From NCBI RefSeq assembly GCF_049800775.1, contig NZ_JBNAFR010000003.1:434001-498000 (forward strand): a DNA stretch of 64,000 nucleotides, in the 5' to 3' direction. The stretch comes from Dinoroseobacter sp049800775 (GTDB lineage: Bacteria > Pseudomonadota > Alphaproteobacteria > Rhodobacterales > Rhodobacteraceae). The position numbers and the translations under genes were made by a program. The first letter of the stretch is position 1. Every line of letters starts with the position of its first letter. This document shows, piece after piece, positions 57,598 to 64,000 of this stretch. The notes beneath the pieces were generated by a model, which worked only from the letters and a program-made list of their open reading frames with translations, did not search any database and was not told the origin of the DNA.

Positions 57598-58582
57598 CTT
57601 CGACCTCCGTCTCGGACTGGGGCACGAGACCCTGGGGCGTCTCGATCCGGTGGACCGGCTGGGCAGGGCGCGCATCATGCACCAGATGCAGAAGCTCGGG
57701 CCGCGCATAGTGGCCGACACTGTCCATCATCCGCTTGCGCTTGGTCACAAGGCGCATGTCGAGATCGGCGATCAGAATGCCTTCCCCCTCGGTCAGGGGC
57801 GGGACCACGTGGCGGCCTTCGGGCGAGATGATGCAGGTCATGCAGCCATCGCGCAGGCCTTTCTGCAGCTTGGGGTCGGGCGAGATGCTGGCAATCTGCT
57901 CTTCGGTCAGCCAGCCGGTGGCGTTGACCACGAAAGCGCCTGCCTCCAGCGCGTGATGGCGCATGGTCACCTCGATCTGCTCGCCAAAGATCGGTCCCAC
58001 AAGGCTGCCGGGGAAATGCCCCACATGGATCTCTTCATGCTGGGCCATCAGCGCATAGCGCGCGAGCGGGTTGTAATGCTCCCAGCAGGCCAGCGCGCCG
58101 ATCCGGCCCAGCTTGGTCTCCACGACCTTGAGGCCGGCGCCATCCCCTTGGCCCCAGATCATGCGCTCATGATAGGTCGGGGTGATCTTGCGCCGCTTCA
58201 GCACCAGCGAACCATCGGCATCAAAGATCAGCTGCGTGTTGAAGAGCGAGCCGTTGTCGCGCTCATTCACGCCCAGCACGATCACGACGCCCCGTTTCAG
58301 CGCGGCATCGGCCACCGCTTGGGTTTCCGGCGAGGGGACGACGACCGCCTCTTCATAGAGACGCAGATGTTCGGCCCCCTGCAGCATGGGCGGTTGGACA
58401 AAGGAAAAATAGGGGTAATAGGGCACGAAGGTCTCGGGAAAGACGATCAGCTCGGCGCCCTTCTCGGCGGCTTCGGCGATGGCGTTGAGAACCCGTTCGA
58501 TCGTGCCCGCACGGCTTGTCAGATCCGGGGCGATTTGCACGGCGGCGGCACGCACCATCCGGCTGGGGTCGGCATCAGGCAT
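57590..58582 (-). CDS. nitC: Nit1C nitrilase (Nit6803 type)
   Basis: This 330-residue nitrilase has the Glu50-Lys132-Cys166 triad (FPETFVP, RRKITPTYHERMIW, ALACWEHYNPL) and the long C-terminal tail needed for spiral oligomers. The closest named relatives are the Synechocystis sll0784 enzyme and the Pseudomonas NitC, which uses cyanide and nitriles. The start follows an AGGATG tract in the upstream sequence. It lies 107 bp after nitB with a strong hairpin between. It should turn a nitrile (or HCN) into acid (or formate) and ammonia. Confidence 0.93.
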   Translation of the reverse strand: MPDADPSRMVRAAAVQIAPDLTSRAGTIERVLNAIAEAAEKGAELIVFPETFVPYYPYFSFVQPPMLQGAEHLRLYEEAVVVPSPETQAVADAALKRGVVIVLGVNERDNGSLFNTQLIFDADGSLVLKRRKITPTYHERMIWGQGDGAGLKVVETKLGRIGALACWEHYNPLARYALMAQHEEIHVGHFPGSLVGPIFGEQIEVTMRHHALEAGAFVVNATGWLTEEQIASISPDPKLQKGLRDGCMTCIISPEGRHVVPPLTEGEGILIADLDMRLVTKRKRMMDSVGHYARPELLHLVHDARPAQPVHRIETPQGLVPQSETEVEDV

Positions 58583-58649
58583 GAGGGCATCCTTTCAGGC
58601 GCGACAGGCGACGCCGTTGCCGCCCGGGAGGGTTGGTGGGGGATCGAGA

Positions 58650-58679
58650 GGCCGGGGCAACGCCGTTGCCGCCCCGGCC
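58650..58679. other. strong hairpin between nitB and nitC
   Basis: GGCCGGGGCAAC (58650-58661) faces GTTGCC-GCCCCGGCC (58665-58679), pairing fully except for a 3-nt bulge. A copy of ACGCCGTTGCCGCCC also lies at about 58611-58625. It has no T-run and probably stabilises or segments the nitB-nitC message. Confidence 0.6.
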
Positions 58680-58689
58680 GAGGCCTGGG

Positions 58690-59172
58690 TCAGAGGGTCC
58701 AGGTATCGAGGATCAGGGCATTGTCGCGCACATGCAGCAGCTTGAGGTCGAGCACATCCTGCGGTGCGATCGGCGTGATCCCCGGCAGGAGAGACGGCTC
58801 CCCATGACCCATCAGCATCTGGAGCGCGAAGCGGCAGGCATAGACCTTGCCGCCTTCCTTCATGAACTTCGTCAGGTTCGCGGCATAGTTCTGCGCGCCG
58901 GGGAAGGCCTCGTCGCCCAGGGTCGGGAAGCCGCGCTGCACGCCCAGCGACACGCCGGGACCATAGAGCAGGACCGAGGTTTCGAACCCTTTGCGCTGCA
59001 GGCGGATGGCCTGAAGGATGTTGACCAGCCCGATGGAGCCTTCGAAGGCCACGGTGTGGAAGGTCACGAGGGCTTTCTGGCCCTCCTCGGCCTGGACGTC
59101 CTCAAAGACCTTGTGTTCGTAGTCTACGAAAAAGTCTCCGTCCTTGTGAGCGGGGGTTGTGACTTCTGGCAT
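58690..59172 (-). CDS. nitB: Nit1C first gene (MSMEG_0572/Sll0783 family)
   Basis: This 160-residue protein belongs to the MSMEG_0572/Sll0783 family (nitrogen-starvation-response protein), with a DsrE-like fold: LVTFHTVAFEGSIGLVNILQAIRLQRKGFETSVLLYGPGVSLGVQRGFP. The start has AGGAGA 7 nt upstream. It leads the nit operon and faces a MocR regulator gene across 267 bp containing TGCATACAAT motifs. Its homologue is needed for growth on cyanide in Pseudomonas by report, but its reaction is unknown. Confidence 0.9.
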   Translation of the reverse strand: MPEVTTPAHKDGDFFVDYEHKVFEDVQAEEGQKALVTFHTVAFEGSIGLVNILQAIRLQRKGFETSVLLYGPGVSLGVQRGFPTLGDEAFPGAQNYAANLTKFMKEGGKVYACRFALQMLMGHGEPSLLPGITPIAPQDVLDLKLLHVRDNALILDTWTL

Positions 59173-59240
59173 CGCATTCTCCTGTCATGCGCTTTTGGGT
59201 TTCACCTAGCTAGGCGCGGCGATCAGGAGTGGGCTATTGA

Positions 59241-59406
59241 TGCATACAATTTTGCAGGTAATGCAATTGTATTGATTGTACGAATGTGCTGAGCGGATGG
59301 GCGTAGATCGAACCGGTTGTTCGAAAAATGGGCGATCATATGCTCAAGAGGCCGATTTTAGCGCCAGATAGCACTTGCAGGATTGTCTACATAATATGCA
59401 TACAAT
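59241..59406. promoter_or_regulatory. nitB/mocR divergent control region with TGCATACAAT motifs
   Basis: The gap 59173-59439 holds TGCATACAAT at 59241-59250, its inverted partial copy ATTGTAT at 59266-59272, and TGCATACAAT again at 59397-59406, 34 bp before the regulator start. The first pair forms ATACAAT-N15-ATTGTAT. These are likely MocR binding sites controlling nitB and the regulator itself. Confidence 0.72.
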
Positions 59407-59439
59407 AAGGGTTTTGCTGTCAAATCCCCGAGGTGTCTG

Positions 59440-60801
59440 ATGCAGAACTGGCCCCAGCGAATCAAACAATCCGGTCGTCCCCGCTATCTGGCGATCGTGG
59501 ACTGCATCGCGCAGGACATGAAGGATAGGGTGCTGTTGCCCGGGGATCAGCTCCCGCCGCAGCGCCAGCTCGCCGATATCATCGGCGTGAATTTCACCAC
59601 CGTGTCGCGCGGCTATACCGAGGCGATCAATCGCGGGCTCATCGCGTCCCATGTGGGGCGTGGCACCTTCGTTTTGCCGCAAAAGAGCCTGAGCAGCAGT
59701 GACGAGCGGCGGGCGCTGGCCAATGACCTGACCATGAACGCCCCGCCCGAGCCGACCGATCCCGAACTGTTGGAGAGGATGCGGGCCGGGCTCTCGGCGG
59801 TGTCCGACGATCTGGTGCATCTCTTGCGCTATCAGGATCCGGTCGGGGGCAGTGTCGACAAGGAGGCCGCCTCGATCTGGCTGTCGATGCGGGGTCTGGT
59901 GCCCAATCTCGAACGGATCGCGGTCACGCCCGGGGCCCATGCCACGATGCTCGCAATCCTGACGGTCTTGGCCCGGCCGGGCGATTGCGTCCTCTGCGAG
60001 GAGATCACCTATGCCGGGTTCAAGAAGATCTGCACCCAGCTCGGGCTGAAGCTGGTCGGGTTGCCCATGGATGCGGATGGGGTGCAGCCGGATGCGCTGG
60101 AGGCGGCCATCGCCGAACACCACCCGCGTGCGCTCTATCTCAACCCGACCCTGCACAATCCGACGACCATGATCGTGCCGCAGGACCGCCGGCTCGAGAT
60201 CGCCGAAGTCATCCGGCGACACAACCTGCCGCTGATCGAGGATGACGCCTATGGGTTCGTGCTGCCGGATGCGCCGCCGCCCATGGCGACCAGTGCCCCG
60301 GAACAGACCTGGTATATCGGCGGGCTCGCAAAATGCATCGGGGCGGGTCTGCGTCTGGCGTTTACGGTCACGCCCACGGCGCGGGCGGCCTTCGCGCTGG
60401 AAAACGGGATCCGCGCTGCTTCGGTCATGTCCTCGCCGGTCTCCATGGCGCTGGCCACGCGCTGGGTGCTGGACGGGACGGCGGACCAGATCCGCCGTTT
60501 CATCCGCAGCGAGACGAAGCTGCGGCAGGAGATTGCCGCTGAGCTCGTCACCGAGGCGGCGTTCATCGCCAAGCCCCACGCGTTCAACATCTGGCTGCGT
60601 CTGCCGGGGGGCGTGACCAGTGCTTCGCTGATGGCGGCGATGTCGAACCACGAGATCGGCATCACGCCCGAAAGCGCCTTTCGTATGTCCGTGGGGGAGG
60701 ATCGCTTCGTGCGCATCTGCCTTGGCGGGCGCATCCCCCGCGAGACATTGCCCCAGACGCTGTCACATCTGAACAATCAGATCTGGCAATTGTCCCAGTA
60801 G
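59440..60801 (+). CDS. MocR-type (GntR-aminotransferase) regulator
   Basis: This 453-residue protein joins a GntR winged helix (residues 10-78; LPPQRQLADIIGVNFTTVSRGYTEAINRGLI) to a class-I aminotransferase-like domain with the PLP lysine in GGLAKCIGAGLRL and the N-P-T segment LYLNPTLHNPTT. MocR proteins sense PLP or amino compounds. It is divergent from nitB and so a prime candidate for Nit1C control. It is a paralogue of the next gene. Confidence 0.92.
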   Translation: MQNWPQRIKQSGRPRYLAIVDCIAQDMKDRVLLPGDQLPPQRQLADIIGVNFTTVSRGYTEAINRGLIASHVGRGTFVLPQKSLSSSDERRALANDLTMNAPPEPTDPELLERMRAGLSAVSDDLVHLLRYQDPVGGSVDKEAASIWLSMRGLVPNLERIAVTPGAHATMLAILTVLARPGDCVLCEEITYAGFKKICTQLGLKLVGLPMDADGVQPDALEAAIAEHHPRALYLNPTLHNPTTMIVPQDRRLEIAEVIRRHNLPLIEDDAYGFVLPDAPPPMATSAPEQTWYIGGLAKCIGAGLRLAFTVTPTARAAFALENGIRAASVMSSPVSMALATRWVLDGTADQIRRFIRSETKLRQEIAAELVTEAAFIAKPHAFNIWLRLPGGVTSASLMAAMSNHEIGITPESAFRMSVGEDRFVRICLGGRIPRETLPQTLSHLNNQIWQLSQ

Positions 60802-60846
60802 GTGCGCGGTCTCCGTGTCGGGGCTGGCATTGCGGTCGCGACAATC

Positions 60847-60856
60847 TGCATACACT
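60847..60856 (+). promoter_or_regulatory. TGCATACA motif before second mocR
   Basis: TGCATACACT lies 30 bp before the ATG at 60886, inside the gap between the two MocR genes. It matches the first eight bases of the motif near nitB. Confidence 0.55.
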
Positions 60857-60885
60857 ATGGCGGCATTGACCGGAGGAGATGCGCC

Positions 60886-62280
60886 ATGGCGCCTGAGACG
60901 GAGAAACGCGCCTGGCTGCCGAAGGTGCAGAGGACGGACGGGCCGCTCTATCTCTCGATCGCGGAGGTCATCGCCGAGGACATCCGCAGCGGTGTCCTGA
61001 CACCGGGGCAACGCCTGCCGCCGCAGCGGGCCCTGGCCAAGGCGCTCGGCGTCGATTTCACGACCGTGAGCCGGGCCTATGCAGCCGCAGCCAGACAGAA
61101 TCTGGTCGAGGGCCGGGTCGGGCAGGGCACCTATGTAAAGCCGCGGATCTCGGAGGGGGGCGGGCGCGCCGCGCCGGACCGCACTGTGGATATGAGCATG
61201 AACATGCCGCCGCGCTTCGACGATCCGAGGCTGGTCCAGCAGATGTGGGGCAGTTTCCACCATCTGGGGCTCGAGAAAGGCGACAGCTTTCTGATGCGCT
61301 ACCAGCGCCCCGGGGGCAGCGCCGAGGATCGCGATGCCGCGCGGGGCTGGCTCGAGGCGCAGTTTGGCCTTGAGGGCGCGGCGCAGGTGGTGCTCTGCAA
61401 CGGGGTGCAGGGGGCGCTGCTCTCCATTCTCTCGCTGCTGGCCAAGCCTGGCGACACGCTGTGTTGCGAAGCGATTACCTTTCCCGGGTTTCTCGCGGTG
61501 GCGAAGTATCTCGGGCTCAACCTCGTGCCGGTCGAGATGGATGCCGAAGGCCTGCGGCCCGACGCGTTGGAGGCGGTCTGCGAGACCCACGGGCCAAAGG
61601 CGCTCTATACGATCCCGACGCTGCACAATCCGACCACGGCAACGCTAGGCCCCGAGCGTCGTCAGCGGATTGCCGAGATTGCCCGCAAACACGGTCTGAC
61701 CGTGCTGGAGGATGACGCCTATGGCGCGCTGGCCGCCGATGCTCCACCGCCTCTGGCCCATTACGCGCCAGAGCGGACCTGGCATATCTGCACCACGTCG
61801 AAATGCCTCGCGCCGTCCCTCCGGGTCTGTTTTGTCACGCCGCCGCAAGGTGCCTCGAATGAAGGGCTCAAGCGCGCCATTCGGGCAAATGGCGGGGTTG
61901 TCTCGCCGATTTCAGCGGGGCTGGTGACGACCTGGCAATCCTCCGGTCTCGCGGCGCAGATCACATCGGCCATCCTGGTCGAGACCCGCGCGCGGCAAGC
62001 GGCCTTTGCGGAGGCCGTGCCGGGCATCCCCCTGCGCGACGGGGCGTTTCATGTCTGGATGCCCCTGCCGGAGGGGCAATCGGCGACCGATCTGGCATTT
62101 GCCCTGCGCGGCAGCGGCCTCGGGATCCTGCCGGGGCAGGCCTTTGCCTGCGGCGCGCCGGTGAACGCAGTGCGGATCGCGCTGGGCTCTCCGGATCGGC
62201 TGGGGGATTTGCGCCGCGAATTGCGCGGTCTTGTCGAGGCGTTGCAGAACCCCGGAGAGGCCGCGTGGATGGCGGTCTGA
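60886..62280 (+). CDS. second MocR-type regulator
   Basis: This 464-residue protein has the same layout: GntR winged helix (RLPPQRALAKALGVDFTTVSRAYAAAARQNLVEGRVGQGTY) and aminotransferase-like domain with the PLP lysine in CTTSKCLAPSLRV and YTIPTLHNPTT. GGAGGA precedes ATG 60886; the frame open from 60802 includes the operator. It lies 85 bp after its paralogue on the same strand. The pair may act as heteromers or on different Nit1C promoters; sequence cannot tell. Confidence 0.92.
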   Translation: MAPETEKRAWLPKVQRTDGPLYLSIAEVIAEDIRSGVLTPGQRLPPQRALAKALGVDFTTVSRAYAAAARQNLVEGRVGQGTYVKPRISEGGGRAAPDRTVDMSMNMPPRFDDPRLVQQMWGSFHHLGLEKGDSFLMRYQRPGGSAEDRDAARGWLEAQFGLEGAAQVVLCNGVQGALLSILSLLAKPGDTLCCEAITFPGFLAVAKYLGLNLVPVEMDAEGLRPDALEAVCETHGPKALYTIPTLHNPTTATLGPERRQRIAEIARKHGLTVLEDDAYGALAADAPPPLAHYAPERTWHICTTSKCLAPSLRVCFVTPPQGASNEGLKRAIRANGGVVSPISAGLVTTWQSSGLAAQITSAILVETRARQAAFAEAVPGIPLRDGAFHVWMPLPEGQSATDLAFALRGSGLGILPGQAFACGAPVNAVRIALGSPDRLGDLRRELRGLVEALQNPGEAAWMAV

Positions 62281-62292
62281 TGCCGCCGGGTC

Positions 62293-62670
62293 CTAAAACC
62301 CGTGCAGACGTTTGGCCCATTGCAGGCCGATCATCGCCCCCTTGAAGCGCGGCAAAAGCGCAAGCGAGAGCAGGATCACCCCCACGGACACCGTCAGAGC
62401 CATGGTGAGCGCCGATGGCTGCCAGATCGACCACATGAGATGCATGGCGAACCCGGCCAGATGGCCCACGATGAGGATCGTCACATATGCGGGTCCGTCA
62501 TCGGCCCGGGCATGGGTCAGATCGAGGTCGCAGGCCTCGCACCGCGCATTCACCTTCAGGTAGCTGTGCAGGACTTTGCCCTCGCCACATTTCGGGCAGC
62601 GCATGCGGAACCCGCGCTTGAGCGCTTGTCGGGTGTTCCGGGCGGGGATGTCGTGCTCGATCGCTTCCAC
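62293..62670 (-). CDS. DUF983 membrane protein with zinc-ribbon-like start
   Basis: This 125-residue protein has an N-terminal CPKCGEGKVLHSYLKVNARCEACDLDL (four cysteines, zinc-ribbon-like) and two membrane helices (YVTILIVGHLAGFAMHLMW and LTMALTVSVGVILLSLALLP), typical of DUF983. The start is a GTG at 62670 with AAGGAG 7 nt upstream. It lies beside the MocR pair, and a TGCATACAAA motif lies in its promoter. DUF983 proteins are often near cytochrome oxidase genes; role unknown. Confidence 0.85.
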   Translation of the reverse strand: MEAIEHDIPARNTRQALKRGFRMRCPKCGEGKVLHSYLKVNARCEACDLDLTHARADDGPAYVTILIVGHLAGFAMHLMWSIWQPSALTMALTVSVGVILLSLALLPRFKGAMIGLQWAKRLHGF

Positions 62671-62695
62671 AATGGGCTCCTTCGCGTAAGCAATA

Positions 62696-62861
62696 TGCAT
62701 ACAAAAGGCATATAAGGCGATTCTTGATTGGGTGCAATGCGGGCATTGATTTGCTTGGCAGACCCTTCTCTGCGGCATTTCGGGTGATTAGCCCCTCCTA
62801 AACTTGCAGACAATTCTCGACCCGGCACGGCTCGGGGAATATTGAGTGTATATTGTATGCA
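62696..62861. promoter_or_regulatory. TGCATACAA motifs upstream of the DUF983 gene
   Basis: TGCATACAAA lies at 62696-62705, 26 bp before the GTG start, and the inverted form ATTGTATGCA lies at 62852-62861. The rest of the gap 62671-63070 has no gene. Confidence 0.55.
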
Positions 62862-62902
62862 GGTCTCGCACTGGCGCGCCAAAGTGCTCTTTCGGAAAAG
62901 CT

Positions 62903-62935
62903 GCAGGATGATCGCGCCGCAAGCGAGCATCCTGC
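62903..62935 (-). terminator. intrinsic terminator of the rpiR-type gene
   Basis: GCAGGATG (62903-62910) pairs with CATCCTGC (62928-62935), with an inner TCGC/GCGA stem. In the minus-strand direction the hairpin is followed by AGCTTTTCC, fitting termination after the regulator that ends at 63071. Confidence 0.75.
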
Positions 62936-63070
62936 GTCCCGCTCAGCGCGGTCTTGGCATCTCTGCCCTGACCGGGTTGCCGCTGGTGTGCATCAGCGGC
63001 CCGATCCGGGGGGGCCGCACGTCCAGTCCCCACGGTGCCCCGCATATGCGTCCGCGACGGGCAAACTCTG

Positions 63071-63964
63071 TCATTCGAGATCCGACAAGGTGTCGTGCAG
63101 GGCTTCGACACGCTCGAGATGGCCGCGATTGTCCTGGCCGCTATGGGTGGCCACGCTGAGCACGAGGGCCCGCAGGATTGCCATGGCGCCGACATAGGAA
63201 TCGAAGGCCTGGCTGGTCTGGACCGTCGAGGTCAGCGTCCAGCGTGCAAAGGCCGGGGCAGCGCGGATGCTGGTATCCGTGATCAAGAGGACGCTTGCCC
63301 CGGTTTCGGCGGCCACCTTGACCAGATCGGTGAAGGCTGCGGGCCTGCGGCGCAGCCCCATGAACACGGCCACATCTCCGGCGCGAAGCTGGGCAAGGTC
63401 CTCGGCCATGGATTGTGCCGGGGCCGCCATGAGCGAGGTGTTGGGCCGGAGCTGCGACAGGCCCGCCGCCAGATACTGGGCGAGGGCGTGGCTGTTCCGG
63501 AACCCGGCAATCTTCACCATGCGGGCCGCGCCGATCGTCTCTGCGATATCGCGCAAGGTGACCGGGTTCAGCGCAGAGAGCGTGGAATCGAGGACGGCGA
63601 TCTCCTCTTGCAGGATAGCCGAGAGGAACTCGGACCCCGGTGTGGCGCGGGAGGCTGTGTGCAGCGGGGATCCCTGCATCTGCAAACGACGCGAGGCCTG
63701 CCTTGCGGCGTCAAAGGTCTCGAAGCCGAGCCGTTTGAAGAACCGGGTGACCGTGGCATTGGACACGCCGGAGCGTCGCGCGAGCTCTGTCGCGGTGTGG
63801 GCTGCGAGATCCCCGGGATATTGCAGCAGCACGTCCGCAATGCGCCGTTCCTGCTCGGGCAAGTGGTCATAGGCCCCATGAATGCGCAGACTCAGGGATT
63901 TTGACGGGGATTCTGCTGGGTTCTTGGGCAAAGCGACTCCGCATATATGAAAAATTCTTTTCAC
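63071..63964 (-). CDS. MurR/RpiR-family regulator with SIS domain
   Basis: This 297-residue protein has the RpiR helix-turn-helix (residues 28-100; LPEQERRIADVLLQYPGDLAAHTATELARRSGVSNATVTRFFKRLGFETFD) and a C-terminal SIS sugar-phosphate-binding domain (VKIAGFRNSHALAQYLAAGL, DVAVFMGLRRRPAAFTDLVKVAAETGASVLLITDT). Its target lies outside the window, probably divergent to the right; nothing in the window suggests a sugar operon under its control. Confidence 0.9.
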   Translation of the reverse strand: MKRIFHICGVALPKNPAESPSKSLSLRIHGAYDHLPEQERRIADVLLQYPGDLAAHTATELARRSGVSNATVTRFFKRLGFETFDAARQASRRLQMQGSPLHTASRATPGSEFLSAILQEEIAVLDSTLSALNPVTLRDIAETIGAARMVKIAGFRNSHALAQYLAAGLSQLRPNTSLMAAPAQSMAEDLAQLRAGDVAVFMGLRRRPAAFTDLVKVAAETGASVLLITDTSIRAAPAFARWTLTSTVQTSQAFDSYVGAMAILRALVLSVATHSGQDNRGHLERVEALHDTLSDLE

Positions 63965-64000
63965 TGATTGATATGCGGCGAAACTGCGATTTCGGTCAAG

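Noticed and set aside
1..64000. CRISPR array, insertion sequences or prophage
   Set aside because: No spaced repeats, transposase, integrase or phage structural genes were seen; the only tandem repeat is the 3 x 21-bp set.

Overview
The window looks like chromosome of a marine alphaproteobacterium of the Rhodobacterales (Roseobacter group). It is GC-rich with short intergenic gaps and many ATGA or 8-bp start/stop overlaps. A DUF2794 gene, a GAAC-N7-GAAC SOS box, a serine-cycle-type sga-mcl-mtkAB locus and a complete Nit1C nitrilase cluster all fit that lineage. No phage, transposase, integrase or CRISPR array is visible. One tRNA gene is present (Lys, anticodon TTT).

Layout. 1-13 kb is mostly housekeeping: the start of a permuted ATP-grasp gene, a GT4 glycosyltransferase, asd, a carbonic anhydrase-SbtA-SbtB bicarbonate module, an M17 peptidase coupled to an NlpC/P60 protein, DUF2794, a thioesterase, SOS-controlled imuB, mtaB and dapF. 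Between DUF2794 and the thioesterase lies a structured non-coding stretch ending in a terminator with no gene in front of it. 13-34 kb is accessory: SoxR with a textbook SoxR-box promoter driving exporters (one broken), an AraC/hydrolase pair, a MarR-controlled redox-membrane module (ABM, a membrane protein with two CDGSH sites, EF-hand, cytochrome b561), a small biosynthetic locus (P450, adenylation-carrier-hydrolase protein, amidohydrolase), a deletion-damaged LysR/DedA-LssY region, and an AraC-headed operon of small SRPBCC and membrane proteins.

34-42 kb is a glyoxylate/C2 operon (sga, mcl, mtkA, mtkB, mesaconyl-C4-CoA-hydratase-like, mesaconyl-CoA-transferase-like) divergent from an ScfR-type regulator. 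42-52.6 kb is a polyol-type ABC transporter resembling the glycerol system GlpSTPQV, with a DUF2160 membrane protein, a dihydroxyacetone-kinase-family kinase, a LacI regulator with an apparent CTG start, a sugar phosphate isomerase/epimerase and a Gfo/Idh dehydrogenase. Twin LacI-like operators precede it. 52.6-59.2 kb is the Nit1C nitrile/cyanide cluster (nitB-H plus a Pnap_2097 gene). Two adjacent MocR regulators face it, and copies of a TGCATACAAT motif are scattered through the region. A DUF983 gene and an RpiR regulator close the window.

Several reading-frame lesions occur between 15 and 30 kb: two compensating shifts in a MATE gene, one late shift in a hydrolase, and a fusion by deletion of LysR to DedA-LssY. 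They may be real decay or, for the single-base cases, sequence errors. Assignments rest on motifs and recalled family knowledge; no database search was run.
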